From contig JAUIRK010000908.1 in the NCBI GenBank assembly GCA_030549495.1, positions 993,501-1,057,500 of the forward strand: a DNA stretch of 64,000 nucleotides, written 5' to 3'. The notes beneath the pieces are model-generated. The model worked only from the letters and a program-made list of their open reading frames with translations. It did not search any database and was not told where the DNA came from. Shown piece after piece: positions 22,755 to 34,100 of the stretch. The position numbers and the translations under genes were made by a program. Numbering within the stretch: the stretch's first letter is position 1; every line of letters starts with the position of its first letter. Source of the stretch: Nectonema munidae. Its lineage: Eukaryota > Nematomorpha > Nectonematoida > Nectonematidae.

Positions 22755-24284
22755 TCATAATGCAACATCACATTTTTCACATATAGTTTTTGTTTTTCTC
22801 AAGCATGAAGAAATGGCACATCGTCTAACTTTTTCAACATGTTTTGGCCAATGAGATCTTCCAAATAAGCGAATATTTTCATCAATTCTACAATTTCCTT
22901 TTCCTGTTGCTTTTCTATATGTCATCAAATATGAAGATGTCATAGATCTTATAAACCTCAACAAATCCTCATTTTTATTGTGATTTGCCATTTTATATAA
23001 CTTGAAAGACCCAGTGAGCAAAGTGGAGAGTATGTTAGTCATATGAGGTACCACCATTTCTTTGATTTCACATGAATACGATACATGGCAACGGTTGAGT
23101 CTCCACATAGCTTATTTTTCCTCACAGTACAGGTTGTAGATAATAATCCAAGTTTATACAAACTTGACTGCAAGCATAATTGATTAACAACGCGATCATT
23201 GAGAAATTTACCAGGAGTTTCCATTATATCCTTAGCTCCAGAATATGGTATCAAATGGTAAGGGTACCAATTTTTTCCTGGTAAAACAAAATTTTTGTAT
23301 CCAAAGTGAACTGATTTGCATCTAATTCTTTGTTTCGCTGAATGACGACCAGTATAGTGTATCATTTGCTCATCAATTGAGTAGTGAGTGTCAAAAAATC
23401 CAAAACCTTTCAAAGAAGTGTTAGCAAGATTATAAACAGTTCTCACTTTAGCAAGCTTATCTTTTTTGCACAAATGTTTATTATCTGTTAAATGAATGAA
23501 ACTTGTTATACTTTCAAAGTCATTACGAGAAAAAACACCTGAAACAGAAGAAACATGAGAACTTTCCAAATACATTCGCAATCTCGGAAGCTTGTGAAAT
23601 CCAGAAAAAAAAATAAAATTCAAACAAACTTTGTCTCCTTTTTTCCAATTTTTTTTGCAAGTTTTGAACTAATTTGAGAGAGAAAAATAATATCGTCAAC
23701 TTTTTCATTTTCTTCATGTTATTTTGAAAAATATAAGTCTTGCATACAGTGATCAATATTCAGCAAACTCAGATCAGAGTATATGATGTTTTCAGTGGTA
23801 TCGCTTTCTTCAAAACTACTTGATTGAACTTCCACACTTGAACAAATTTCTGGGACTCCAGTCAAGTCATCGGTCATCAAGTCTTCTAGAAAGTCGTCAT
23901 CAATGTTTTCCTTGTCAGTTCCTTCATCATTTTCGCGAGGAATAATAACAATGTCGATTGGATCTGTATTATCACTTATTGAGTCTAAAGCACAATGTAA
24001 AAATTTGTGTGTATTTTTATCATGAACAGAGAACTTTTTTCTTTTTCTTGTTTTATCAAAGAAAAGTTTCCTCCGTTCCATTCAACATAAACAGCAAAGT
24101 CCTTTACTTGCTTTACAACACCACGCACTTTGGAGTTATTCAACTTTCCAACAAGATTTGAATATCCCAATCTTCTTTTTTTATAAAGATATTTGCAAAC
24201 TAAGTTTGTAACTTGGGTACTCACAATGTTTCCTTTCATAAAATTAACCCTATTATCAACAGAACAATTATCGGTGAGAAACAA
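22755..24284 (-). pseudogene. Degenerate piggyBac transposase
   Basis: Four overlapping minus-strand frames cover a piggyBac (DDE, IS4-like fold) transposase. 23719-24081 is the acidic N-terminal region. 23039-23623 holds the core: LPRLRMYLESSHVSSVSGVF, LTDNKHLCKKDKL, YSIDEQMIHYTGR (first catalytic Asp in SIDEQM) and KSVHFGYKNFVLPG. CTVRKNKL and KSKKWW follow. 22755-23108 holds the C-terminal Cys cluster CAISSCLRKTKTICEKC. Frame changes near 23620-23720 and 23040-23110 break it, and the second and third catalytic Asp segments are not recognisable. A 5' frame (23985-24284) contains KVRGVVKQVKDFAVYVEWNG of unknown role. Short piggyBac-type MITEs with TTAA flanks occur elsewhere in this window. 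Confidence 0.85.
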
Positions 24285-25028
24285 TATGGATCCATAAAGA
24301 ATGATGAAAAAAAAACTTAAAATTTTTTAAATCAACAGGAAATCTACTAAAATATCAACAAAATGACAAACTATAAGAGAAAGCTAAAAAGATGTGAAAA
24401 TGAATGGAGACTTGCTTATGTACAAAAACAAAAGATGATTGATGATGAGTATGAAAAAGAAAACAGAGACGTAAATACGTAATGACAATACGAAATTTTT
24501 TGAAAACACGTCATTTTTATCCATTTGTGAAGAGTAAAAGGAACTATGATTGATGATCGAAAATAAATTGATGCAAAGAAAAAAGCACAAGGCTTTTTGT
24601 GTAAAGGCTTCTTTTGTATACATATGTGGACAATAGTCATCCCTAGTGTGCAAATATGTTGACATCATATTGTAAATACACAAAGAAAGAATTAAAAAAA
24701 GTTTACTTTCTCTCATTTTTATACTATTTTCTGAAACCTATTTCTAGAATGTATACAATATGAAAGTTTCAAATTTCAACAGTTTGTGAATTTTATGATA
24801 TTCAACAAAATATATCTTTTTTTTTTGAAGAATTACTGAGAAATTATCAATTAGCTTTTATCAAAGAAAAATTCAAAAATCTTGAATTTTTTATGATTGT
24901 AGTAAAATATCAATTATTATTATTATTGATTTGGATGGTAAATTAAGTCGGAAAAAATTCTCGATTTTTTTTGATGGAGTTAATTTTTTTGTGTAAACAT
25001 ATGTGTACGCTAGAATATAATGGGTAAA

Positions 25029-25158
25029 TCCTTTCGTGACCAGTGTATCATATATGATACATAAACAATTTTCCCTTTGTCCGCATTCCCAAATAGTTTT
25101 GTATATGAATCTTCTGCTTTTTAATAAATATCGTCTAATTTTTCTCGTCACGAAAGGT
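25029..25158. mobile_element. piggyBac-type MITE (type B)
   Basis: 130 bp with inverted ends CCTTTCGTGAC and GTCACGAAAGG, flanked by TAAA (25025-25028) and TTAA (25159-25162). The left end, CCTTTCGTGACCAG, differs at two positions from the right end of the element at 3144-3260. An inner palindrome TGTATCATATATGATACA follows the left end. Non-coding. Confidence 0.7.
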
Positions 25159-25359
25159 TTAAAATATAATAAAACTATCCAATTTGAAAATTTATATTTT
25201 TATATTTTGAGTAGTATATAGTCAGAAAAATATTTTTAACAAAAATTTTTTTTAAAAAGTTAACAATTAAAATTATAAACTAACTTAACTTTAGAAACTT
25301 TTTTATTTTGATTTTTTATGCTTTAAGACATATTTATACTTGTGCGCACTTGTGGACAC

Positions 25360-26000
25360 CTGTGCGTACTTGTGCACACACCCTTTCTAAAATCAGTTTT
25401 CGCATTTAGAGGTTTTAAAGTATGTCATTGTCAATCACATTTATGGTTTACATCGGAAAACTATTTACAAATATATTCTCTCTAATTTTACATGAAATAT
25501 ATGTTATATATCAAATCAACCATATACTAGTTTTATTTCTGAACTAAGATTTTGTATTTAGAGATTTTAAAATGTCTGAAAGTATCCATCAAATATACGG
25601 TTTACATCTAATATCTAGAGAAATACTTTGAAATTTAAATGCAATATCTGTTTTTATAATAAATTGAAGATACTGGTTTCATTTTTGGACTTAGTTTTCG
25701 CAGTTATGGATTCAAAATATCTGAAAGCTTCAATCAGATTTGCGCTTTACATCTAAAAACTGTCTCAAAAATATTTTTAAAATTTCAAATAAAATATCTA
25801 TTTTTATACTAAATCGACTATGCTTATTTTATTTCTGCACTCTATTTTAGCTAATACGTTTAAAAATATCTATAAGTGTCAATTAAATTAGTGCTATATG
25901 CCATGAAATTCTATTTTCAAAAAATAGTTAAATATTGGTTATATAGTAAAAATTATTTTTTTAAATATATTTTGGCTTATAATACTTTCTTCATTTATGT
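25360..26000. repeat. Tandem repeat array, period about 145-152 bp
   Basis: Four units aligned on 'TCTGAAAG' variants at 25422, 25574, 25719 and 25867 (spacing 152, 145, 148). Each has a TAAAATATCTATTTTTAT block and a TGGTTTCATTTCTGGACT-like block. Related to 16730-17380. The tail at 26390-26620 matches 17390-17620. Confidence 0.65.
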
Positions 26001-26639
26001 TGGCTATGAAATATTTATTTAAAAAAAGAAAACGTTTTATAAAATTACAGTTTTGGAGGATTAGTATGAGCTAAGAAAGCAATCAGAAATAAATAATTTT
26101 TAAAAAGAAGTTTGTATCTTAACTAAATAGAAGATCTACCATGTTCCAATGAATTAGGATGTGGTATAATTATCTAATATTGGGTGGTTCTAAAAAGATT
26201 TTGACAGAGAAAAAAAGTTCCTAATTTAGAAATCAAAAATCTTTAAATTTATAGCTTATAAGCTAAGATTACAATGATTATTTCACTAAGAAGGGTCGGA
26301 AATATAAATATTTAAAATAGGGCTCAGTTTTCTTTTTGTGTGAAAGTTAGTGTCTTTTGGATGAAGAAAGTGGAAAACTATTTGTAATTGGACAAGACCC
26401 GAATGATTTTATCAGAAAAAAACTTTTCAACTGGGATTTGTTGATAAATATTCAGGCTGAATATCTCTCCATATCACCTGATAATAAAATGCACGATACT
26501 GATACAAATGCTTAAGATCATCAAGAAGTTTCTTTAATTAGAATGCTTTGAGAGTGGAAAAAAATCTGTTCAAAATAAATATTTTAAATAGTTTTTTAGA
26601 ACACAGATTAGAGAAAACCTATTAATATTTAAATAATTT

Positions 26640-27300
26640 TTATATAGGTTTGACTGATTTCCATAAAAAAGAAATATTTTCAGTAAACTCAGCTTACTTG
26701 AAAATGGGCATATATGTGTAAAAAATGTTATAAAATTATTTAGATAAAATGTTTCTTTTTAAGATGAACTGTCACATATATATTTATTTTTTGACAGGTT
26801 TGAATGATTTTCATAAAAAAAAAAATATCACCACTGAATTCACAATGCTTGAAAATGGGTATATATGTGTAAAAAACTTTATATAATTACTTAGAATAAA
26901 AAGTTTATTTTTGAGATGAGCTGTCATATATAAATAAATTTTTTGAGGGGTTGGATTGATTTTCATAAAAAAATTATATCACCACTGAATTCAGCATACT
27001 TGAAAATGGATATATATATAAAATTTATATAATTATTTAGATAAAAAGTTTCTTTTTTAGATCAGCTGTCATATATAAATCAATTTTTTTTATAGATCTG
27101 ATTGATTTTCATAAAAAAAAATATCACCACTGAATTCAGTTTACTTGAAAATTGGTATATATTTTTAAAAAACTATATAATTATTTAAATAAAAAGTTCC
27201 TTTTTCAGATGAGGTGTCAAATATAAATCAATTTTTTGAAAGGTTAGATTAATTTTGATAAAAAAGGACATCATTACTGAATACAGCTTAGTTGAAATGC
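26640..27300. repeat. Tandem minisatellite, period about 146-152 bp, 4+ units
   Basis: Unit start 'GGTTTGATTGATTTTCATAA' recurs at about 26647, 26797, 26949, 27095 and 27242. Each unit also carries ATCACCACTGAATTCAG, ACTTGAAAATGGGTATATAT and GATGAGCTGTCATATATAAA in order. Units differ by substitutions and A/T-run length. A different sequence from the 25.4-kb array but nearly the same period. Confidence 0.85.
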
Positions 27301-27439
27301 ATTCAGCACTTGAGATGGCAAATTTTACCCAGCACTAATAAGGTTAAAGAATTTCTCATCCCCTCTGATTTTATTTTCGCTATCACTGACATTCACGTAA
27401 CCTATATTTCTTGGAAGTTGCAAAACGTTCATGTTTTTC

Positions 27440-27780
27440 GATCACTTATGAGATAGCTATCAGGAAACTGCCCGTGTAAAAAAATACTATTTCCCTATAC
27501 ATCTAAGCGAAAATCTTATCTGCAGATTCTGTCTTAAAAACATTGAGCCTCTTACTCACCTACTTATTTTCTGTCCCACTTTGACCCATCTCATTCATAA
27601 TATTCTTTCCCTCTCCATAAAAGCACTTGGTCGATTATCATCCTCACTCCTTGACTTCACACAAAACACAAAACTGTTAATAGAACTAGATAAAATAATC
27701 CTCAAACTCGAACCTATTCTCAATTCATATCCTATGTTAAACTATCCTCAAACTTAAAATTTTAGACATCAACTTAATCT
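27440..27780 (+). pseudogene. 3' end of a non-LTR retrotransposon ORF2
   Basis: Plus-strand translation gives LICRFCLKNIEPLTHLLIFC then PTLTHLI, the C-x2-C...H-x-x-x-x-C motif that closes ORF2 in many LINEs after the reverse transcriptase. Upstream residues (a weak RKLP, KYYFPI) and ~60 downstream residues up to a stop (LEPILNSYPML) fit the same end. The RT domain itself is absent, so this is a strongly 5'-truncated copy, the commonest LINE fate. Confidence 0.6.
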
Positions 27781-28114
27781 CGTTCAACCAAATCTTCACA
27801 TAAATCTTTTACCCACCCTCAACGTTTCTAAAGATCGCTGTCAAATCTTTCACCCTTTGCAAACATTTTAACTTTATTCGGAAAGTGCTTTGACATCTCA
27901 CCTACCCGACCTAACATTAAAAATTCTAGTTGAATTTTTTTTGATATATCCAAAAATCAAAGTTAACACAAGAAAATATTTCCCTAAATGTCTATAAAAC
28001 TAGTAAATTTAAATTTAATATATACATTAATTTCTATAAAATATTATTAGTTTTCAGCTACAAATAAATTCTAAAATTTTGTATTTTTTCAGATTATTAA
28101 ACTTTTATGCTAAA

Positions 28115-28178
28115 ATGTCTAAAAATAAAATCGATATTTTACACAAGACAGAACCTGAGTCAGTTTTTGAATTCAAGT
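28115..28178 (+). CDS. VAP exon 1 (start)
   Basis: ATG in TAAAATGTCTAAA; encodes MSKNKIDILHKTEPESVFEF then K and one base of the next codon. Donor GTAAAC. A TTTTTTCAG 22 bases upstream may end a 5'UTR intron. The next intron (28179-28278) is 100 bp. Confidence 0.75.
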
Positions 28179-31100
28179 GTAAACATTATTTACTCTTTAT
28201 TATTAATTTTTTAATATTTATTTAATCTAAATTTGATTTTTTTATATTTTAATTTACTTTTATCATTATTTGTGATAGTTGTACCGAATTCAGATTTGCT
28301 CTCCTCCATAAAAATTATAAATTTATCTCCAAAACGAATTGCTTTTAAAATCAAAACAACTGTTCCAAGCTTTTATTCTGTTCGTCCAAATTTTGGATTT
28401 ATCAATGAAAAAGAACAAGCAACAGTTGATCGTAAGCTACTTCATATATTTACTTATTTTTTGGTTAAAACTTTTCGTTTCGATTAGTTTTTGGAACTAT
28501 ATTGTTACGTCTCTGTGAAGATATATACATTTATATTTTTATTTTCTAATAACTAATCCATTATTGCAAATTATTTCCTTATTTCTTTTTATTACTTTTT
28601 ATACTAATCTATTATTGCATGAACTTTTGTACCTTTATTTCTAATAACTAAACTATTATTATAAATTTTTTCCTTCAGAAAATAGTTATGCTAAAGAAAT
28701 ATATTTTTTTAAATTTTAAATTGTTTTTTTGATTCATTTCTTACTTTAAAGTTTTAGGTATTCTTTCAAAAAGAAAAGGAAATTGAATTTTAACTCGTTC
28801 TAAACGATCACTTTTATTTTTTTAAGTATAATTTCATTGAGGCAGGCTAGAAACATTAAGAATTCTTATGCTTGAAACGTTTGATTATGATGTGAACTGA
28901 TTTATTTTTTAGTTTCCTCACTCTGATTTTTTTTTATTGAAATGTACATCTATATTTTTTTGACCCAATCTTTATATAAACTTTTTAGATCCGAGAAAAA
29001 AATTGTCCCTTTTATCGTATTCGTGATATTTTTATTTACTCAGTGACTGAAATAAAACAAATTTTTTTCCTTAAATATTAAATATTTTTACAAGATTCTC
29101 TCATGAATCCACTAAATAATTGATTTCGAATTTGCCCCTGTCATTTATTTTTTTTATGAAAATCAATTAAACCTGTTATAATGCCAAATATATAAACTTA
29201 ATCCATTTCATTTCTACGATTTTTTGCCTAATTACCCCAAATCATTCCATCGCCAGTTTAAACTGGCGCAAACAATGTCTTCATCAAATTACTTAATCTC
29301 GTCTACTTTCTCTGAGTTTCTAATTATTTTAAAATTAACTTACCTATACTCAGCAAATTGAACATACTCGATTTGATTCTAAAAATATTTTTATCACTTT
29401 AGATTTAAATTATGGTTACCGTTTAGTTTTGGCTAATTTGTGGTCAGATATTTTTTTATTATCATTTTTGAACAATTTTGTGTCCCATTTTACAAATTGA
29501 TCTTTCTTTATTTCATCATGTCGGTATTTTTGTCAATCCATACACAGGTAATGAATATTACATTTCAATGTGGTTAAAATGGTTTATATGTGGCAAAATT
29601 ACATTAACTTTAATATTATATTGCAACATTACCTTAACTTTAAGGGGCGTGAGTAAGGTTGGTTAGATACTGGGTTTCGATAACTCAAGGTCTTTGGTTC
29701 GATCCCGCATTAAGCCTACATTCCTCATAGTTCGATACAAGCGGCGCAATTGTGCCTCTTCGATGAAAACACCCCAAGGTACCTTTATCTGACCTTTAAT
29801 ATATTTAAGCCAAATCGATAAAATAATTTCCTCTCTTGATATAATAATTCTTATATCCATGTCAACAATAGGGATGAGACCAAATTTCTACTCAAGACGA
29901 TTTGAGGTGATGCTTGTTAAAAGCTTATAAAAAAAATTAATAATAACCCTATAGATGCGATTAATATGATAACATAATCCTTTTTCAAAGTTTGTGTTCC
30001 TCATAAAATCATTCATAATTATCCTTTATCAATTACAAAAAGTTTTCCACCTTCATCATCTAAAATAATCTCTCTTTCACGCTAAAACAAAAATGATCAT
30101 TCGATTCATATTTATAAAATTCTTTAGAATAGTTATATCTTCACATATTGGTATCTGTCATAGTTTTGGTAACTCTAACTGTTTGAAAATTTCCAGATTT
30201 CTTATCCCCGTTAGTGAATTGATGATTGGATTGAAATCTTAGCTGATAAGATAACTCAAAGATTTTCCATTCACAAGTAAGTAGCTTCCTCACAGCTAAG
30301 GTTTTTTTTGAAAAACTCAATACGAGCTTATTACACCAACCTAGTTTATTAGAAAACAGTAGATATTCCGTCTACACAAATTACATTCTTCTTAAAACTA
30401 TAGATCCTAAAAGGACTATACATTGACGATATAAAAGCCAGGCCTATTGCACGATGAGTTAGTATTTCATTTTTCTTATGATCACGCTTTCTCATTTCAA
30501 TGTTAAAATTATAAAAAAAAGTTGCCCCCATTTCTCCTCCAAAAATTTTAAGGATTTGCGGCTCTGATTTATATATAACATTTCACAGAATTCATCAAAT
30601 CCCTATCTCACGTAGAAATGCACGAATTCACTTAAATCCTTTTGTCATTTCATATATTTATTGAAATAACACATTTCATTGGATAAGAAAGCAGATGATT
30701 AGTCTTTAAAATTCTGCTCCTCAAAGCGTTAAATCCCTACAGATTTTAGTTTTTAAGAGCCCAATCCAGGGACCTATCAAAATTGGTTTTTGTGGACAGG
30801 CGGTAGCTAAAACTGGTTAACAACCAGATTAATCAGATGACATCGGGAGAAATTGAAACTGGTCGTTATAAAAAGACGATCGTTCAATAGAGATGGTCAT
30901 TAAAGCAGGTTTGACTGTAGTTGAGATTTTTTCAATAATACAGTGCTAGTGTATGTTGAGATATTTTATTAGAATGATTGTTAGCAAATCTATACAGTAT
31001 ACACTTCTTCGAATTGATTGAACGCAGCTTGGCTATTGTCTTTCTCCTCTTGGTCTTTTTCTCACGCATTTTTCTTTTTTATGGCCTTGAGCGCGGTTTC

Positions 31101-34100
31101 GCTTGAAATAGAAACTTTTTTGCTCTTTGTCTCTTTTTCTATATGCATGTATATATAATTACTATTTACTCACGAATTTATTTTTTTTTTATTTTTCATT
31201 TGTCCTTAAAAAAGGAAGTATAAAAATAAAGAATTTATCTAGTCGCAATTTGCTTACAATGAGTTGGGACGCCATTTATATGAAATTGGAAATGTGCAAA
31301 AATTTTAATATAACAAATCGCAAAGTTTTAAAATCTGAAAAAATTAATCTGGCCTTAAAACGAGCACATATCACATGACTACAAATCAAATCAAATAAAG
31401 TTTCACATGGCAAACATAATATCAAGACAATAGAAAAAGTGATGCTTATAAAGCCTATCTCACGTGACATTTTTTCTAACGAATAGTGAACAAAAACAAA
31501 GCTATTTTATGAATACTTCCAAAAGGGTATGCCTGAAATACAAATGGTCATATACACTCCCGACACCCATAATATAAACTCTCATTTGTTCATTGGCTCG
31601 GCTCGAAAATCCGTATTTATCGGAAAATTTACGAATGCCCATTTTAAAAAATAGGCCATTTGCTATCGATGCTGAGCCAATGGGTACATCACTGAAAATT
31701 ACAACGAACACTTATAATTTTTTTACAGACGAAAAGTAGAGGAAAAATTTCAGATTCGATTTTAAGTCTAATTTGTTAATAGTCCATGGCGTTAAAAATA
31801 ACCCATAAAAATTCTTTTGTGAGTAAATTTGCTCCAAATCTGATTCGAGTTGGTAACGCTTGAATTGTTGATTCATGAAAATGCTTCTTGAGCATCTTAC
31901 TGACTCTTTAACGATTTTAAGCCTAATGTGACATCAGTGTTCCATTATAAAAATAACATGCTTTCATTTTTATAAAAAACTTGTTGAAAAGATAAGCAGA
32001 CGATTAGTTTTGAAATTAACCCATTTAAGACCAAGCAAAGCAGACGATATCTAAAAAAATGCAGACGATTTATATTCAAAGTCATTGAAAAAAGCAGACG
32101 AAGATGAAATTACTTATGTTCCAAAATAGGAACATTGGTCCTAAATGGGTTAAGCATATAATTCAATGAAGATTCGTTTTTTGAGGGCATAATGAGTGTA
32201 TCATTTGCCGTAAAGTTACTACTCTGTAATAAAGATGTGTCCAAAATATCAGACTCTTTGAATAAAATATAAGAACGTAAAACATTCTAAACTAAATTTA
32301 TGTATTATATTCGGCATTTATCAAATTCTTTTAGTCACTGTAGCCAGTAGTGATAAAATTTAAAATTATAGAAAATTCTCTCTATCAATTGAACACGAAA
32401 TTACTTAAGAAAACTCGATTTCAATGTATCGATTAAGGCACTTTGCATTGAGAAATGAAACAAAGAGTAATGATACAATACTTTTATTGATTAATTCATT
32501 TTTTAATGGTTTTACTTTAATTAGGACACACACACAGACACATCAATATTTGCACATTAGTATAAACACGCAGATGCACTTTTTTTTTTTATTAAATACA
32601 GTCTTTTTATGAAAAGTTGTTATTGGAGGGAAGGGACGTGCTATTAGCGCTTTGACCGGGCATAAGAATGGCCGTCCCCAATATATTTATGGATAATTGC
32701 ATGTCATCTTTTTCTTCTGGCTTCAATAAAAATGTGTATCCTTATAAAAAATCATAAAAGTTGACTGAATGGATAATATGACAAAATTCCGATTCTACGT
32801 TTATTCGTATTAAAGATAAATTGGAATTGACACAAACAGTTTGCAACTATCTTTATTGGTAGTGTGGGTATTGTCGTTAGCAATATTTAAAGTGGCGAAT
32901 TTTATTTGTTTTTTGTTGTTTAGTGGTTCTGCATGGGAATAATTCTGAAGAAGATCTGTTTGCTGCAAAGCATAAATTTAAAATCATAACCAAGGTCGTT
33001 GAAGATTCATCCCTCTCTATCGATCAAGTCGTATACCATTTGTTTCTTTTCTTTGATATCTTTTTTATTTCTCCGCAATCAATTCCGACATTTTCCGTAA
33101 TGTCCAACGTATATGACCTAAAATGTCGTTATCAATCGAGTGAAGATTATAGGTCCAGATTTGTTTGTCTGAGGTTTTATCTTGAGGGCCTTAATAAAAC
33201 ACTATAAATGAGGCATGCTATTTATCGGATTAATTCTGAGATTGGCCTAATTACATCCGGGAAAGTATTAGAGTTATCTATATTCGCATCAACTTTCGCA
33301 TTATATAAAATAACATTCCTGCCTTTATGAAAAAAAATTAGAGTAGGATATGTAATAAAAACATTTCCTTCTGTGGATTATTCATGTGTATTATATACTA
33401 TTTATTATTTATATAAGAAAAAGGTGAGGTTGAAGAGCTGTCATTCTATACTTGAAAAATATCAAAGAGTAAAATGGTAAGATATACCACAAAAAAAGGC
33501 TTTTCCACCTCTTTCTGCTTGACTTAATTTGAAAAAAAAACTGATAGAGTCGAAATACTAGTTAAGGATTTATCATACTATCTACATTCCCCTTTCATTT
33601 ATTATTTATATATACACTATTTTTTGTACATGCAAAATCATGAGCTGTATTGCAAACACAACATCCGAGCTAATGTTTATTTTTTTGGCATTTTTATTAT
33701 TATATTGCTATACTTAGTTTTTTTACAAAACTACCAAGGTGTTTTGACTATTCCAACAGAAGACCTGACTAAAATAGTGATGTATGTGATTAATTTCGTA
33801 TCATTCGCTTTAAAGTTAAGATTTGCATTTTGAGTTCGCCTTAACTTTTTTACTTTTTCTATAAATTTCCAATTAGAAGTTTTGGCTTAAAATAAAGTCA
33901 AAAGAAATATAATGATGTTTTTTGAAATAGAGTAATGCAAAAGGATAACTTTCTTTTTCCACTTTTTTGTTATAAAAGACTACTTAACATGATTTAAAAG
34001 AGGTAACAATTTAAATACTGCAGTTTGAAGAAAAAAACATTAAGACAAATCTTGAAAAAAGTATACATTGAAATATTTCAAAAGTTTTTCTTCAATTTAT

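Larger units (their letters stand above)
28432..32923 (+). other. VAP intron 2, transposon-rich
   Basis: 4.5 kb. Contains a SINE at 29644-29805 and TTAA-flanked MITEs at 30636-30728 and 32020-32149. The remaining frames (28500-29640, 30349-30531, 31127-31711) show nothing recognisable; a CA-rich run lies near 32525. Confidence 0.6.

Noticed and set aside
29651-29712. tRNA gene at the SINE head
   Set aside because: A and B boxes are present but no cloverleaf closes and the sequence runs straight into a repeated SINE body.
33624-33833. Hydrophobic + frame in VAP intron 3 as a membrane protein
   Set aside because: Phe/Ile/Leu-rich readings are expected by chance in AT-rich DNA; nothing else supports it.
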